A stretch of DNA of 64,000 nt, taken from assembly GCF_004803505.1 (NCBI RefSeq), contig NZ_SSWH01000013.1:24691-88690 (forward strand), given 5' to 3'. Numbering within the stretch: the first letter of the stretch is position 1; every line of letters begins with the position of its first letter. Under the pieces are notes generated by a model that did no database searches, had not been told where the DNA came from, and worked only from the letters and a program-made list of their open reading frames with translations. A program made the position numbers and the translations under genes. Positions 50,865 through 59,996 of the stretch are shown piece after piece. Source of the stretch: Arthrobacter echini. GTDB taxonomy: Bacteria; Actinomycetota; Actinomycetes; Actinomycetales; Micrococcaceae.

Positions 50865-52979
50865 TCAGGCCTTCAGTGCCAGCGCGAAGGGCAGCACTCC
50901 CGACGCCCCCGCCGCCCGCAGGGTCCGGCCCGCCTCGGTGATGGTCCAGCGGCTGTCCGCGATGTCGTCCACCAGCAGGACCGGTCCCGGGTTCGCCGCG
51001 AACCACGCCGAGCCCTCGGCGGGCACGGCGAAGTGGTCCCAGACCGCTGCCAGTCTGAAGGCACTGTTGCCTCCGGGCGCACCCTGCGGTGGGCCGTGGG
51101 GCGTCTGCAACTGTCCGAGGTAGGGAATCCGCCCCACCCCGGCGAGCGCCTGGGCGAGGGATCCGATGAGCTGGGGGCGGCGCCGGGAGGGCACGCTGAC
51201 CACCGCGACAGGGCGCTCCTGCCACCCCCACTGGGCGAGGACACGGACGACGGCGTCGACGACGGCCTGATCGAGGGGCGCATCGGCGGTGGTGTCAGCC
51301 AGGAGCTCACGGAGTCTCGTTCCCCAGCCGAGATCGGTGAGGCGTGCCAGCGCCCGCCCGGGCAGGCTGACCTCGTCCGGCTTCAGCTTGCCCTTCAGGG
51401 GCACACCCAGTTTGGACATGCCGCTGGGCCACTGGCCCCTGGGCTCAAGTTCCACGCCGACCCTGCTGAGGGCCTGGCTCGCGGAGTCGGAGGCGTCGTG
51501 CGCCACCTCGTCCGAGTACCACGGGCCCGCGCAATTGTCACAGCGGCCGCAGGGCTCGGCCGATGGATCGTCCAGGGACAGGGCGAGGAACTCCATACGG
51601 CACCGCGTGGTGTTCTCGTAGTCGAGCATCGCCCGCTGTTCCACCACGCGTGCCTCACGGATGCGGTCGTACCGCTCGGCGTCGTAGGTCCAGGGCGTCC
51701 CGGTGCTCTCCCAGCCCCCGGTGACCTTCCGGACCGCGCCGTCGACGTCGAGCACCTTCAGGAGCAGCTCGAGCGGTGAGCGCTTGAGATTCACGCGCGT
51801 CTCCAGCGCCGGGGTGGACAGCACGACACCGGGTTCGAGCGCATCCAGGACCCGCAGGGCGGCATCCTCCGACGGCATGGACGCCGTGGCGAAGTACTCC
51901 CAGATGTCGCGGTCCTCGGCGCCCGGCAACAGCAGGACGTCGGCGTTCGGCGTCCCGCGCCCGGCGCGACCCACCTGCTGGTAGTAGGCGACGGGTGACG
52001 ACGGCGCACCGAGATGCACCACGAAACCGAGATCGGGTTTGTCGAATCCCATGCCCAGCGCGCTCGTGGCCACGAGCGCCTTGACCTCGTTGTTCTTCAG
52101 TGCCGCCTCCGCGGCCTCACGGTCGGCCGGGTCCGTGCGGCCCGTGTACGCGCGCACGGTATGCCCGTTCTCCCGCAGCAGGCGTGCGGTGTCCTCGGCC
52201 GCAGAAACCGTGAGCGCGTAGATGATCCCGCTGCCCGGGAGGTCGGACAGATGGGTGAGGAGCCAGGCCAGGCGTGAGCGCGCACTCGGCAGGCGCAGCA
52301 CCCCCAGACGCAGCGACTTCCGGGCGAGTTCGCCTCGCAGGGTGAAGACCTCCGTGCCGCCGGCGCCGAGCTGCTCCTCCACATCAGCCACCACGCGGGA
52401 GTTCGCCGTCGCGGTGGTGGCGAGGACCGGCACACCCTGCGGCAGACCCATGATGAGCTCTCGCAGGCGCCGGTAGTCGGGGCGGAAGTCGTGCCCCCAG
52501 TCGGAGATGCAGTGCGCCTCATCGATCACGAGCAGGCCCGTGTGCCGGATGAGCTCGGGCAGGTAGAGCTCACGGAAGGACGGATTGTTCAGCCGCTCGG
52601 GTGAGACCAGGAGGACGTCCACCTCGTCGGCGCCGAGCCTGGCCGTGATCTCCTGCCATTCGGTCTGGTTCGCGGAGTTGATCGCCTCCGCACGGACACC
52701 GGCCCGCGCTGCCGCTGCCACCTGATCGCGCATGAGGGCCAGCAGGGGCGAGACGATCAGGGTAGGGCCCGTGCCCCGTTTCCGCAGGAGCAGACTTGCC
52801 ACGAAGTACACGGCCGACTTCCCCCACCCGGTCCGCTGGACGACGAGCGCGCGCCGGCCGTCCTCGACGAGTGCCTCGATGGCCTCGAACTGCCCCTCGT
52901 GGAACCGGGCGTCCGGCGACCCCACGAGGGTGTGCAGGATGCTGGTGGCTTGCTCGGACAGTGTGGTGGTCGACGACAT
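50865..52979 (-). CDS. RecQ-family DNA helicase with C-terminal PRTase-like domain
   Basis: 704 residues from the ATG at 52979 (MSSTTTLSEQATSILHTLVG). Helicase motifs are intact: Q-motif FHEGQFEAIEALVEDG, motif I QRTGWGKSAVYFVAS, Ia IVSPLLALMRDQV, II IDEAHCISDWGHDFRPDYRR, III ATTATANSRV, V VATSALGMGFDKPDLGFVVH, VI YYQQVGRAGRG. The RecQ zinc site follows (CRMEFLALS.. and CGRCDNC). Residues after about 530 are not HRDC but a phosphoribosyltransferase-like domain with VLLVDDIADSRWTITEAGRT; the loop lacks the usual T-G of an active PRPP site. Unwinds branched DNA during repair; the tail's role is unknown. Confidence 0.92.
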   Translation of the reverse strand: MSSTTTLSEQATSILHTLVGSPDARFHEGQFEAIEALVEDGRRALVVQRTGWGKSAVYFVASLLLRKRGTGPTLIVSPLLALMRDQVAAAARAGVRAEAINSANQTEWQEITARLGADEVDVLLVSPERLNNPSFRELYLPELIRHTGLLVIDEAHCISDWGHDFRPDYRRLRELIMGLPQGVPVLATTATANSRVVADVEEQLGAGGTEVFTLRGELARKSLRLGVLRLPSARSRLAWLLTHLSDLPGSGIIYALTVSAAEDTARLLRENGHTVRAYTGRTDPADREAAEAALKNNEVKALVATSALGMGFDKPDLGFVVHLGAPSSPVAYYQQVGRAGRGTPNADVLLLPGAEDRDIWEYFATASMPSEDAALRVLDALEPGVVLSTPALETRVNLKRSPLELLLKVLDVDGAVRKVTGGWESTGTPWTYDAERYDRIREARVVEQRAMLDYENTTRCRMEFLALSLDDPSAEPCGRCDNCAGPWYSDEVAHDASDSASQALSRVGVELEPRGQWPSGMSKLGVPLKGKLKPDEVSLPGRALARLTDLGWGTRLRELLADTTADAPLDQAVVDAVVRVLAQWGWQERPVAVVSVPSRRRPQLIGSLAQALAGVGRIPYLGQLQTPHGPPQGAPGGNSAFRLAAVWDHFAVPAEGSAWFAANPGPVLLVDDIADSRWTITEAGRTLRAAGASGVLPFALALKA

Positions 52980-53071
52980 CGCTCCAGTATCACAGGCCGC
53001 TCCCCCAGTCACCGCAGGTGCACCCGCTCTGTGCACAACCGGCCCTCCGTGGCCCCGATACACTTCCAGAC

Positions 53072-54478
53072 GTGAGCACCCTCCTAGATCTCTCCGCATC
53101 CTTCAAGGCCTATGACGTGCGCGGCATCGTCGGGGAGACCATCACGGAGGACTCCGTGCGGGCGGTCGGCGCAGCCTTCGTCGACTCCCTGGGGCTGGCA
53201 GGCGAGACCGTCCTGGTCGGCGGTGACATGCGCCCGTCGTCGCCCGCCTTCGCCAGGGCGTTCGCCGACGGGGCCACCCGCCGGGGCGCGGACGTGCTCT
53301 TCCTCGACCTGATCTCCACCGACGAGCTGTACTACGCGAGCGGCACCCTCGACGCCGCGGGCGTCACCTTCACCGCGAGCCACAACCCGGCCCAGTACAA
53401 CGGCATGAAGCTGACGCGGCCCGGCGCCGTCCCGGTGTCCTCCGACACGGGCCTCGACGACGTGCAGGCGCGCGCCGAGGCGTACCTCGAGGCCGGGAGC
53501 ATCCCGGCGGCGGCTGTGCGGGGCCGGACCGGGGTGCGCGACATCCTCGAGGAGTACTCGCGCTTCCTGCGCGGCCAGGTGGATCTGTCCTCGTCGCGAC
53601 CTCTGAAGATCGTGGTCGACGCCGGCAACGGCATGGCCGGCCTCACCACCCCCGCCGTCCTGGGCGACCGCCTCCTCGAGGCGCTGCCGCTGGATATCGT
53701 CCCGCTCTACTTCGAGCTCGACGGCACGTTCCCGAACCACCCGGCGAATCCGCTCGAGCCGGAGAACCTGCGTGATCTCAAGGCGGCCGTCGTCGAGCAC
53801 GGCGCGGACATCGGCATAGCGTTCGACGGCGACGCCGACCGCTGCTTCATCATCGACGAGCGCGGCGAACCCGTCTCTCCCAGCGCCATCACGGCGATGA
53901 TCGCCCGGCGGGAGATCGCCCGCGCCCAGGCCGCAGGGGAAGCCGAGCCCGCGATCATCCACAACCTCATCACGTCCCGGGCGGTACCCGAGCTGATCCT
54001 CGAGGACGGCGGCCGCCCGGTCCGCACGCGGGTGGGGCACTCGTTCATCAAGGCGGTCATGGCCAGGGAGGGTGCCGTGTTCGGGGGGGAGCACTCGGCC
54101 CACTACTACTTCCGCACCTTCTGGAACGCCGACACGGGGATGCTCGCCGCCCTGCACGTCCTGGCAGCGCTCGGCGAGCAGGACGGACCGCTGTCGGAGC
54201 TGGGACGCGAGTACGAGCCGTACTTCTCCTCCGGTGAGGTGAATTCGAAAGTCGCGGACGTGCAGGGCTCGATCGAGCGGGCACGTGCAGAGTTCGCGCA
54301 GGACGGCGTGGTGGTGGACGACCTCGACGGGCTCACCTTCACCCCCGGGCACGGGCGCTGGTGGTTCAACCTGCGCCCGTCCAACACCGAGCCGTATCTC
54401 CGCCTCAATGCCGAGGCGGAGGACCAGGACACGCTCGAGGAGCTCGTGGAACGTGTCCTCGCCGTGATCCGGGACTGA
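53072..54478 (+). CDS. manB: Phosphomannomutase/phosphoglucomutase
   Basis: 468 residues from the GTG at 53072. Domain 1 begins FKAYDVRGIVGETITEDSVR. The catalytic serine lies in FTASHNPAQYNGMKLTR. The metal loop is AFDGDADRCFIIDERGEPVS. The sugar-binding loop is FGGEHSAHYYFRTFW, and the phosphate-binding domain 4 is RPSNTEPYLRLNAEAEDQD. Interconverts hexose-6- and hexose-1-phosphates for GDP-mannose and cell-wall glycans. TACACT ends seven bases before the start and there is no Shine-Dalgarno, so it is probably leaderless. Starts only 92 bases from the divergent recQ-type gene. Confidence 0.95.
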   Translation: MSTLLDLSASFKAYDVRGIVGETITEDSVRAVGAAFVDSLGLAGETVLVGGDMRPSSPAFARAFADGATRRGADVLFLDLISTDELYYASGTLDAAGVTFTASHNPAQYNGMKLTRPGAVPVSSDTGLDDVQARAEAYLEAGSIPAAAVRGRTGVRDILEEYSRFLRGQVDLSSSRPLKIVVDAGNGMAGLTTPAVLGDRLLEALPLDIVPLYFELDGTFPNHPANPLEPENLRDLKAAVVEHGADIGIAFDGDADRCFIIDERGEPVSPSAITAMIARREIARAQAAGEAEPAIIHNLITSRAVPELILEDGGRPVRTRVGHSFIKAVMAREGAVFGGEHSAHYYFRTFWNADTGMLAALHVLAALGEQDGPLSELGREYEPYFSSGEVNSKVADVQGSIERARAEFAQDGVVVDDLDGLTFTPGHGRWWFNLRPSNTEPYLRLNAEAEDQDTLEELVERVLAVIRD

Positions 54479-54507
54479 ACCCGAGCCTGCACGAACTGCA
54501 GAACGAA

Positions 54508-54539
54508 ACAGGCCCCCTCCGTCGACGGAGGGGGCCTGT
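54508..54539. terminator. Bidirectional terminator between manB and pckG
   Basis: ACAGGCCCCCTCCG-TCGA-CGGAGGGGGCCTGT, a 14-bp perfect stem, placed between two convergent stops (54478 and 54557). CCTT follows on the plus strand. Confidence 0.88.
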
Positions 54540-54556
54540 CCTTGGTGCGCTGTGGG

Positions 54557-56422
54557 TCAGACGGTGCTGAAGCGATCCTTCAGTCCCTCGAGCTGATCCC
54601 TCAGCTCCTCGGGCAGGGACTCCCCGAAACGTTCGTACCACTGTTCTATCCCGACGAGCTCCTCGGCCCACTCGGCAGCATCGACGTGGACGGCGGTCTC
54701 GAGCTCCGCGGGGCTCATGTCGAGACCCGTGAGATCGAGGGAGTCACCGGTCGGGACGAAGCCGATCGGAGTCTCCACGGCATCGGCGGTACCCTCGAGC
54801 CGTTCGATGACCCACTTGATCACACGTGAGTTCTCCCCGAAGCCCGGCCAGGCGAAGCCGCCCTCGGCCGTCCGGCGGAACCAGTTCACCAGGAAGATCT
54901 TCGGGAGGCGAGCCTGGTTCGCCTCCGCGCCGAGCGTGAGCCAGTGCTGGAGGTAGTCCCCGGCGTCGTAGCCCATGAAGGGCAGCATGGCCATGGGATC
55001 GCGCCGCACCCGGCCCACCTGGCCTGCCGCGGCAGCCGTGGTCTCCGAGGACAGCGTGGATCCCATGAAGATCCCATGGGCCCAGCTGCGGGACTGGGTG
55101 ACCAGCGGGACGGTGGTCTTGCGACGACCTCCGAAGAGGATCGCGGAGATCTCGACGCCGTCGGGCCTGTTGTACTCCTCGGCGAGGATGTCCACCTGGT
55201 CGATCGGCGTGCAGAACCGCGCATTGGGGTGGGCCGCGGTGTGCTCCATGTCCGGCGTCCAGTCCCTTCCCTGCCAGTCGATGAGATGATCCGGGACCTC
55301 CTCGGTCATACCTTCCCACCACACCCCGCCGTCGTCGGTGAGTGCAACGTTGGTGAAGACCGAGTTCCCCTTGGCGATGGCGCGCATCGCATTGGGGTTG
55401 GTCTCCCAGCCCGTCCCGGGGGCGACGCCGAACAGGCCCGCCTCGGGATTGACCGCCCGCAGCTCACCCTCCTTGCCGAACCGCATCCAGGTGATGTCGT
55501 CACCGAGCGTCTCGACCTTCCAGCCCTCGATCGTGGGATCCAGCAGCGCGAGATTGGTCTTGCCGCACGCGGAGGGGAAGGCCGCGGAGAGGTAGTAAGT
55601 CCTGTCCTGCGGCGAGGTGAGCTTGAGGATCAGCATGTGCTCGGCCATCCAGCCCTCGTCGCGGGCCATGACGGAGGCGATCCGCAGGGCGTAGCACTTC
55701 TTGCCCAGCAGGGCGTTGCCGCCGTAGCCCGACCCGTAGGACCAGATGGAACGCTCCTCCGGGAAGTGGACGATCCACTTCTCCTCGTTGCAGGGCCACG
55801 GAACATCCTCCTCGCCGTCGGCCAGAGGTGCTCCCACGGAGTGAAGAGCCGGGACGAACTCGGCGTCGAGCTCGGTCATCCGGTCCAGGACCGGGGTGCC
55901 GATGGTCGCCATGATGCGCATCGACGTCACCACGTAGGCGCTGTCGGTGATCTCCACGCCGAACTTCGGATCCTCGGCATCGAGATGTCCCATGACGAAG
56001 GGGATCACATACATGGTGCGCCCGTGCATGGCTCCGGTGAAGAGACCCTCGAGCTTGGTCTTCATCTCGGTCGGATCCATCCAGTTGTTGGTGAAGCCGG
56101 CGTCCTGCTCCTCCTTCGAGCAGATGAAGGTCTGCTCCTCGACCCGGGCCACGTCCCGGGGGTCCGAGAAAGCGGCGAAGGAGTTGGGGAACGTGTCGGG
56201 GTTCAGCCGGACGAAGGTGCCGGCCTCCACCAGTTCATCGGAGAGGCGGGTGTTCTCCTCCTCGGAGCCATCCACCCAGACGACGTCGGCAGGCTGCGTC
56301 ATCTGCTGCACGCTCCTGACCCAGGCGCGCAATCCTTCATGGGTGGTGGGCATGTCATCGGGCAGCGCACTGCCTCCAGGATGTGTGACGGTGTCATCGA
56401 GATGGCGCACGGAATCGCCCAT
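54557..56422 (-). CDS. pckG: Phosphoenolpyruvate carboxykinase (GTP)
   Basis: 621 residues from the ATG at 56422 ([20 protein letters not shown]). Converts oxaloacetate and GTP to PEP and CO2 in gluconeogenesis. The GTP-class signature is [20 protein letters not shown] with the P-loop; also [60 protein letters not shown], and [20 protein letters not shown] for guanine binding. Normal length. AAGGGA precedes the start. The 18-bp perfect palindrome 160 bases upstream is a candidate control site for carbon-source regulation. Confidence 0.98.
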   Translation of the reverse strand: MGDSVRHLDDTVTHPGGSALPDDMPTTHEGLRAWVRSVQQMTQPADVVWVDGSEEENTRLSDELVEAGTFVRLNPDTFPNSFAAFSDPRDVARVEEQTFICSKEEQDAGFTNNWMDPTEMKTKLEGLFTGAMHGRTMYVIPFVMGHLDAEDPKFGVEITDSAYVVTSMRIMATIGTPVLDRMTELDAEFVPALHSVGAPLADGEEDVPWPCNEEKWIVHFPEERSIWSYGSGYGGNALLGKKCYALRIASVMARDEGWMAEHMLILKLTSPQDRTYYLSAAFPSACGKTNLALLDPTIEGWKVETLGDDITWMRFGKEGELRAVNPEAGLFGVAPGTGWETNPNAMRAIAKGNSVFTNVALTDDGGVWWEGMTEEVPDHLIDWQGRDWTPDMEHTAAHPNARFCTPIDQVDILAEEYNRPDGVEISAILFGGRRKTTVPLVTQSRSWAHGIFMGSTLSSETTAAAAGQVGRVRRDPMAMLPFMGYDAGDYLQHWLTLGAEANQARLPKIFLVNWFRRTAEGGFAWPGFGENSRVIKWVIERLEGTADAVETPIGFVPTGDSLDLTGLDMSPAELETAVHVDAAEWAEELVGIEQWYERFGESLPEELRDQLEGLKDRFSTV

Positions 56423-56581
56423 TTGTCTTCCCTTCGTTGGGTGCTCGGTGTCCTCCGATGCTAGGTGCGCGCTATTTCGGTCCCCGGGTCGTCGGAGCAC
56501 CACCATGAGCTGTACGATGCCCGGGACCGCGTGAAGTCGGGGTTCTTCCGCCCGAGGAGTATCGCGGTCGTGAGAAAGGTC

Positions 56582-56599
56582 ACCTATACCGGTATAGGT
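56582..56599. promoter_or_regulatory. Perfect 18-bp palindrome upstream of pckG
   Basis: ACCTATACCGGTATAGGT reads identically on both strands. It lies between pckG (minus) and tRNA-Arg (plus). The TATAC-CG-GTATA core resembles operators of GntR- or CsoR-type repressors, but the regulator cannot be named. The rest of the 291-base gap (56423-56713) contains no gene. Confidence 0.65.
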
Positions 56600-56713
56600 T
56601 ATCGAGACTTATTCTGCCGATTATGCAGAGCGCGGATTCCACGCTAACGTTGACCACGGCCGAAACGCCAGAGCGCACAACGCACAGCCATGTCCGGCTG
56701 GCCTGTTGCGACT

Positions 56714-56789
56714 GCGTGCGTAGCTCAACGGATAGAGCATCTGACTACGGATCAGAAGGTTGGGGGTTCGAATCCCTTCGCGCGCACCA
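56714..56789 (+). tRNA. tRNA-Arg (anticodon ACG)
   Basis: Acceptor GCGTGCG pairs with CGCGCGC (one G-U pair), D-arm GCTCAACGGATAGAGC, anticodon arm TCTGA-CTACGGA-TCAGA gives ACG (read as ICG after deamination), T-arm GGGGGTTCGAATCCCTT. CCA is encoded. The TadA deaminase that would modify this anticodon is encoded at 60656. Confidence 0.95.
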
Positions 56790-56817
56790 CAGCATGCAGG
56801 GGAAAGCACCTGTACGA

Positions 56818-56853
56818 GAGAAGGCCCCGGCTGAATGCCGGGGCCTTTTCTCG
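56818..56853 (+). terminator. Terminator after tRNA-Arg
   Basis: GAGAAGGCCCCGGC and GCCGGGGCCTTTTCTC pair around TGAAT, with T-rich sequence in the 3' arm. It separates the tRNA from the disulfide reductase gene. Confidence 0.88.
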
Positions 56854-56893
56854 TCAGGTTGCCCACGCGCCGCGCGGATGCCAAGCTCTGCCT

Positions 56894-58312
56894 ATGAGCG
56901 AATTCCAGACTGTTGATGTCATCGTGATCGGAGCCGGGCCGGTCGGTGAGAACGTAGCCTCACGAGCGGTGCAGAAGGGCCTCTCCGCCGTTCTGATCGA
57001 GGCCGAACTCGTGGGTGGTGAGTGCTCCTACTGGGCGTGTATGCCATCGAAAGCACTCCTGCGGCCCGGCGCGGTCCTGAACGCCGCACGCAGTGTTGCC
57101 GGTGCACGCGAGGCGGTCACCGGCTCCCTCGACGCGGAGCAGGTCCTGGCACGGCGCACGTCCTTCACCGAGAACTGGGACGATTCCTCCCAGGCGGAAT
57201 GGGCGATCTCCGCCGGGATCACACTGGAACGCGGCCGGGCCACGATCTCCGGTGAGCGCGAGGTGACCATCTCCGGCGCGGACGGCTCGCAGACGCGCTA
57301 CCGCGCCGAGCACGCCGTCGTCGTCGCCACCGGCTCCAGGCCGACCATCCCGCCGATCGACGGTCTTGCCGATCTCGACTACTGGACCACCCGCGAGGCG
57401 ACGTCCGCGGCCGAGGTCCCTGCGAGCCTCGCCGTCGTCGGGGGTGGCGTGGCCGGCGTCGAGCTCGCCCAGGCGTGGGCGCGGCTGGGAGCAGAGGTCA
57501 CCGTCGTCGCCCGCAGTGGGATCCTCGAGAGCTTCCCCCGGGAGGCCTCCGAGCTCGTCCAGGATGCGCTTCGCGCGGAGGGAGTCACGATCCTGACGGA
57601 CACCGGCACCGATGCCGTCCGCAAGGACGGTGAAAGCTTCGTGCTCGACGTCGGCAACGGCCACACCGTCACCGCCGAGAAGGTTCTCGTTGCCACGGGC
57701 CGCCATCCCAACACCGCCGGCATAGGGCTCGAGGACCTCGGGTTCGACGTGAAGACGATGGACAGCGACGATACCGGGCGCGTGGTCGGTGGGGGCGGCT
57801 GGCTCTACACCGTCGGCGACGCCCGCGGCAAGGTTCCGCTGACGCACCAGGGCAAGTACGAGGCCAGACTCACTGCCGATGCCATCGCGGCACGCTCGAA
57901 GGGCGAGCTCGGCGACACGGCGGAGCCCTGGAGCCCGTTCGCGGCGACGGCGGACTCCGTGGCCGCACCCCAGGTGACCTTCACCGATCCGCAGATCGCC
58001 ATGGTCGGGATCACCCTCGCACAGGCGAGGCAGGACGGCGTCAACGCCTCGGAGACGTCCCTGGAGATAGCGGTTGCCGGCGCGGAGATCCAGGCGGACG
58101 ACTACACGGGCTGGGCGCAGCTCGTGGTGGACGAGGACCGCAAGGTGATCATCGGCGCCACCTTCGCAGGACCGGAGGTTGCCGAACTGCTCCACAGCGC
58201 AACCATCGCGATCGTCGGGGAAGTGCCTCTCGAGCGGCTGTGGCACGCGGTGCCCACCTACCCCACCGTCAGCGAGGTCTGGCTTCGCCTGCTCGAGCAG
58301 TACGGACTCTGA
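56894..58312 (+). CDS. Pyridine nucleotide-disulfide oxidoreductase (dihydrolipoamide dehydrogenase-like)
   Basis: 472 residues from the ATG at 56894. FAD motif VDVIVIGAGPVGENVASRAV; redox-active pair in GGECSYWACMPSKALLRP (C-x4-C kept); NAD motif SLAVVGGGVAGVELAQAWAR; second FAD motif GGGGWLYTVGDARGKVPLTH; and a C-terminal active-site base in HAVPTYPTVSEVW. It is not next to pyruvate dehydrogenase genes, so it is more likely a stand-alone reductase (mycothione-, mercuric- or quinone-type) than E3. Its start is 40 bases after the tRNA-Arg terminator, too short for a clear promoter. Confidence 0.9.
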   Translation: MSEFQTVDVIVIGAGPVGENVASRAVQKGLSAVLIEAELVGGECSYWACMPSKALLRPGAVLNAARSVAGAREAVTGSLDAEQVLARRTSFTENWDDSSQAEWAISAGITLERGRATISGEREVTISGADGSQTRYRAEHAVVVATGSRPTIPPIDGLADLDYWTTREATSAAEVPASLAVVGGGVAGVELAQAWARLGAEVTVVARSGILESFPREASELVQDALRAEGVTILTDTGTDAVRKDGESFVLDVGNGHTVTAEKVLVATGRHPNTAGIGLEDLGFDVKTMDSDDTGRVVGGGGWLYTVGDARGKVPLTHQGKYEARLTADAIAARSKGELGDTAEPWSPFAATADSVAAPQVTFTDPQIAMVGITLAQARQDGVNASETSLEIAVAGAEIQADDYTGWAQLVVDEDRKVIIGATFAGPEVAELLHSATIAIVGEVPLERLWHAVPTYPTVSEVWLRLLEQYGL

Positions 58313-58335
58313 GGCAAGGTGCGGCCGTGCCCGGC

Positions 58336-58866
58336 TCAGAACGTCGCGGCCCGCCGCACCACGAAGTCGGTGACGTCGGCGTCGCGGCGGTCGAGCTCGG
58401 CCCAGTCGCCGTCGAACGTCATGACGGTCAGTCCTGCGGTCGGATAGTCCGTGGCCAGGTCCATGACGGCGCGCTCGTCGGAGCGGACCGAGGCCAGCCG
58501 CATGGCGAGCTCCTGGACTCCCGGATTGTGGGCGATCACGAGGAGACTGGTCACGGTCGGTGGCACCCGATTGATGAGCGCTAGTATCTCGGCGGGACGT
58601 GCCGCGTAGAGATCGTCCTCCAGCTTCGGGGTGGGCGCCCTGTCCCCGAGTTCCTTGCTGACCCACGTGCACGTCTGGCGGGTGCGCAACGCCGTGGAGA
58701 CCAGGATCGAGTCGGGGACGGCGTCGTGCTCCACCATCCAGCGGCCCACCAGCGGCGCATCGGCGTGGCCGCGGGAGCTGAGCGAGCGCTCGTGGTCGGA
58801 GACGCCCTCCTGGAACTCCGCCTTCGCGTGGCGCAGGAGCATGAGTCTCTTCTGGTGGGAGGCCAT
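58336..58866 (-). CDS. SixA-like histidine phosphatase
   Basis: 176 residues. Branch of the RHG (phosphoglycerate-mutase-like) family: the phospho-acceptor motif is LMLLRHAKAEFQEGVSDHER and the second catalytic His is in LLVIAHNPGVQELAMRLAS. SSRGHADAPLVGRWM and STALRTRQTCTWV are standard. SixA proteins dephosphorylate phosphohistidines; the partner is unknown here. 21 bases from the stop of the next minus-strand gene, so possibly cotranscribed. The tail faces the disulfide reductase gene. Confidence 0.93.
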   Translation of the reverse strand: MASHQKRLMLLRHAKAEFQEGVSDHERSLSSRGHADAPLVGRWMVEHDAVPDSILVSTALRTRQTCTWVSKELGDRAPTPKLEDDLYAARPAEILALINRVPPTVTSLLVIAHNPGVQELAMRLASVRSDERAVMDLATDYPTAGLTVMTFDGDWAELDRRDADVTDFVVRRAATF

Positions 58867-58887
58867 ACCTGAGAGTCTAGGGCGTGC

Positions 58888-59682
58888 CTAGATGGAGTAC
58901 TCCGGTGCAGCCCAGACCACGACCTCCGGGTGGTCGTAGAAGCGGTACCCCTGCCCCCGCACCGTGCGCACCGTGTTGGCGAGGCGTCCGAGCTTGGCCC
59001 GCAGCCGCCGGATGTGGACGTCGATGGTGCGCTCGTTGGGCACCTCGTCGGCGTTCCGCCAGAGACCGCTGAGCAGCTCCTCCCGTCCCACGGTCCGTGC
59101 GGCGTTCTCGACCAGGTAATTGAGGAGCTCGAACTCCTTGAAGGTCAGATTCAGCGTCCGGCCGTCGAGCTGCACCTCGCGCCGGGAGAGGTCGATGAGC
59201 ACACCCGTGGCACGCTGCACCTGCGTGGGTGCCGGATCCGGGCGCTGGCGCCGGGTGACGGTGGGGTCCCCGAGCGCGGCACGCACGACGTCGATGTCGG
59301 ACCCTTCGGCGTCGGCCGGGGCGAGAGCCACCGCAGCATGGCTTGCCGCCGAGGGCACGAGACCCCGCACGTAGGCGCGGACGTTCTGCGCCAGGTCGGT
59401 GAAGGTGGTTCCGGCCGCTGCCGCCGTCGCCTCGTCGAGCGCGACGTACAGCACGAAGCCGCGCGGGGAGGTATCTCCCGTGACAGCCTGCGGTCCCGGC
59501 ACGCCGGTGGGCGCGACGACGGGGACCGGGGCACTCATGGGTCCGGATTCGGCGCTGCTCACCGCGTGGAGACGTGACCCGCCGTGCACGGCCGGGTCGG
59601 GAGCCGGCGTGACCCGCTGGCGTGCCGTGCGATTCTGCGGAGAACGGAGGGAGATATGGACGTAGCCCTGCTGTACTGACAT
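58888..59682 (-). CDS. OmpR/PhoB-type winged-helix transcription regulator without receiver domain
   Basis: 264 residues from the ATG at 59682 (MSVQQGYVHISLRSPQNRTA). The C-terminal 100 residues are a full Trans_reg_C domain: GVLIDLSRREVQLDGRTLNL, TFKEFELLNYLVENAARTVG, REELLSGLWRNADEVPNERT, IDVHIRRLRAKLGRLANTVR, TVRGQGYRFYD. The N-terminal half is Pro/Ala-rich with FVLYVALDEATAAAAGTTFT, and has no conserved phosphorylatable Asp. Activity must therefore be set by abundance or an unknown ligand. GAGG is nine bases before the start; a GTG four codons earlier is possible. Confidence 0.88.
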   Translation of the reverse strand: MSVQQGYVHISLRSPQNRTARQRVTPAPDPAVHGGSRLHAVSSAESGPMSAPVPVVAPTGVPGPQAVTGDTSPRGFVLYVALDEATAAAAGTTFTDLAQNVRAYVRGLVPSAASHAAVALAPADAEGSDIDVVRAALGDPTVTRRQRPDPAPTQVQRATGVLIDLSRREVQLDGRTLNLTFKEFELLNYLVENAARTVGREELLSGLWRNADEVPNERTIDVHIRRLRAKLGRLANTVRTVRGQGYRFYDHPEVVVWAAPEYSI

Positions 59683-59996
59683 GGATGCCACCTCGTGGAG
59701 TGTGCCGTCATCACGGCGCGAATGCGGGAGTGAGCCCGGTCGGGATGATCGATGGAGCCCGCCGTTGGGCAAGAAGTGCGTAGGAGGTCGGGGTGTAACC
59801 GTTACGCGTGCATTCGATAGCAGCGTCGCATGATCTCGGAGATGATGTCCGGGACCGGTATCGACGCTGCCGATGCGGGTGATGTGGTGATCACAGGTCA
59901 AATTATTGCACGTCACAAATGTTGACTCGCAAGTAACAAAGCAGGAGGGTCCATCAGGTGGCCGCTCGCAGACGACGGCGCCCCGGGCCGCGGAGA
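59683..59996. other. Intergenic region between the winged-helix gene and upp
   Basis: 314 bases without a gene. A perfect odd palindrome GTAAC-C-GTTAC lies at 59795-59805. The stretch 59895-59940 is unusually AT-rich for this genome, and on the minus strand it contains TTGCGA, 18 bases, CAATAA, a possible promoter for the winged-helix gene with a long leader. I see no terminator for upp here. Confidence 0.45.

Noticed and set aside
56645..56690. Promoter for tRNA-Arg starting at TTGACC near 56649
   Set aside because: The -35 is good but no acceptable -10 lies 16-18 bases downstream.
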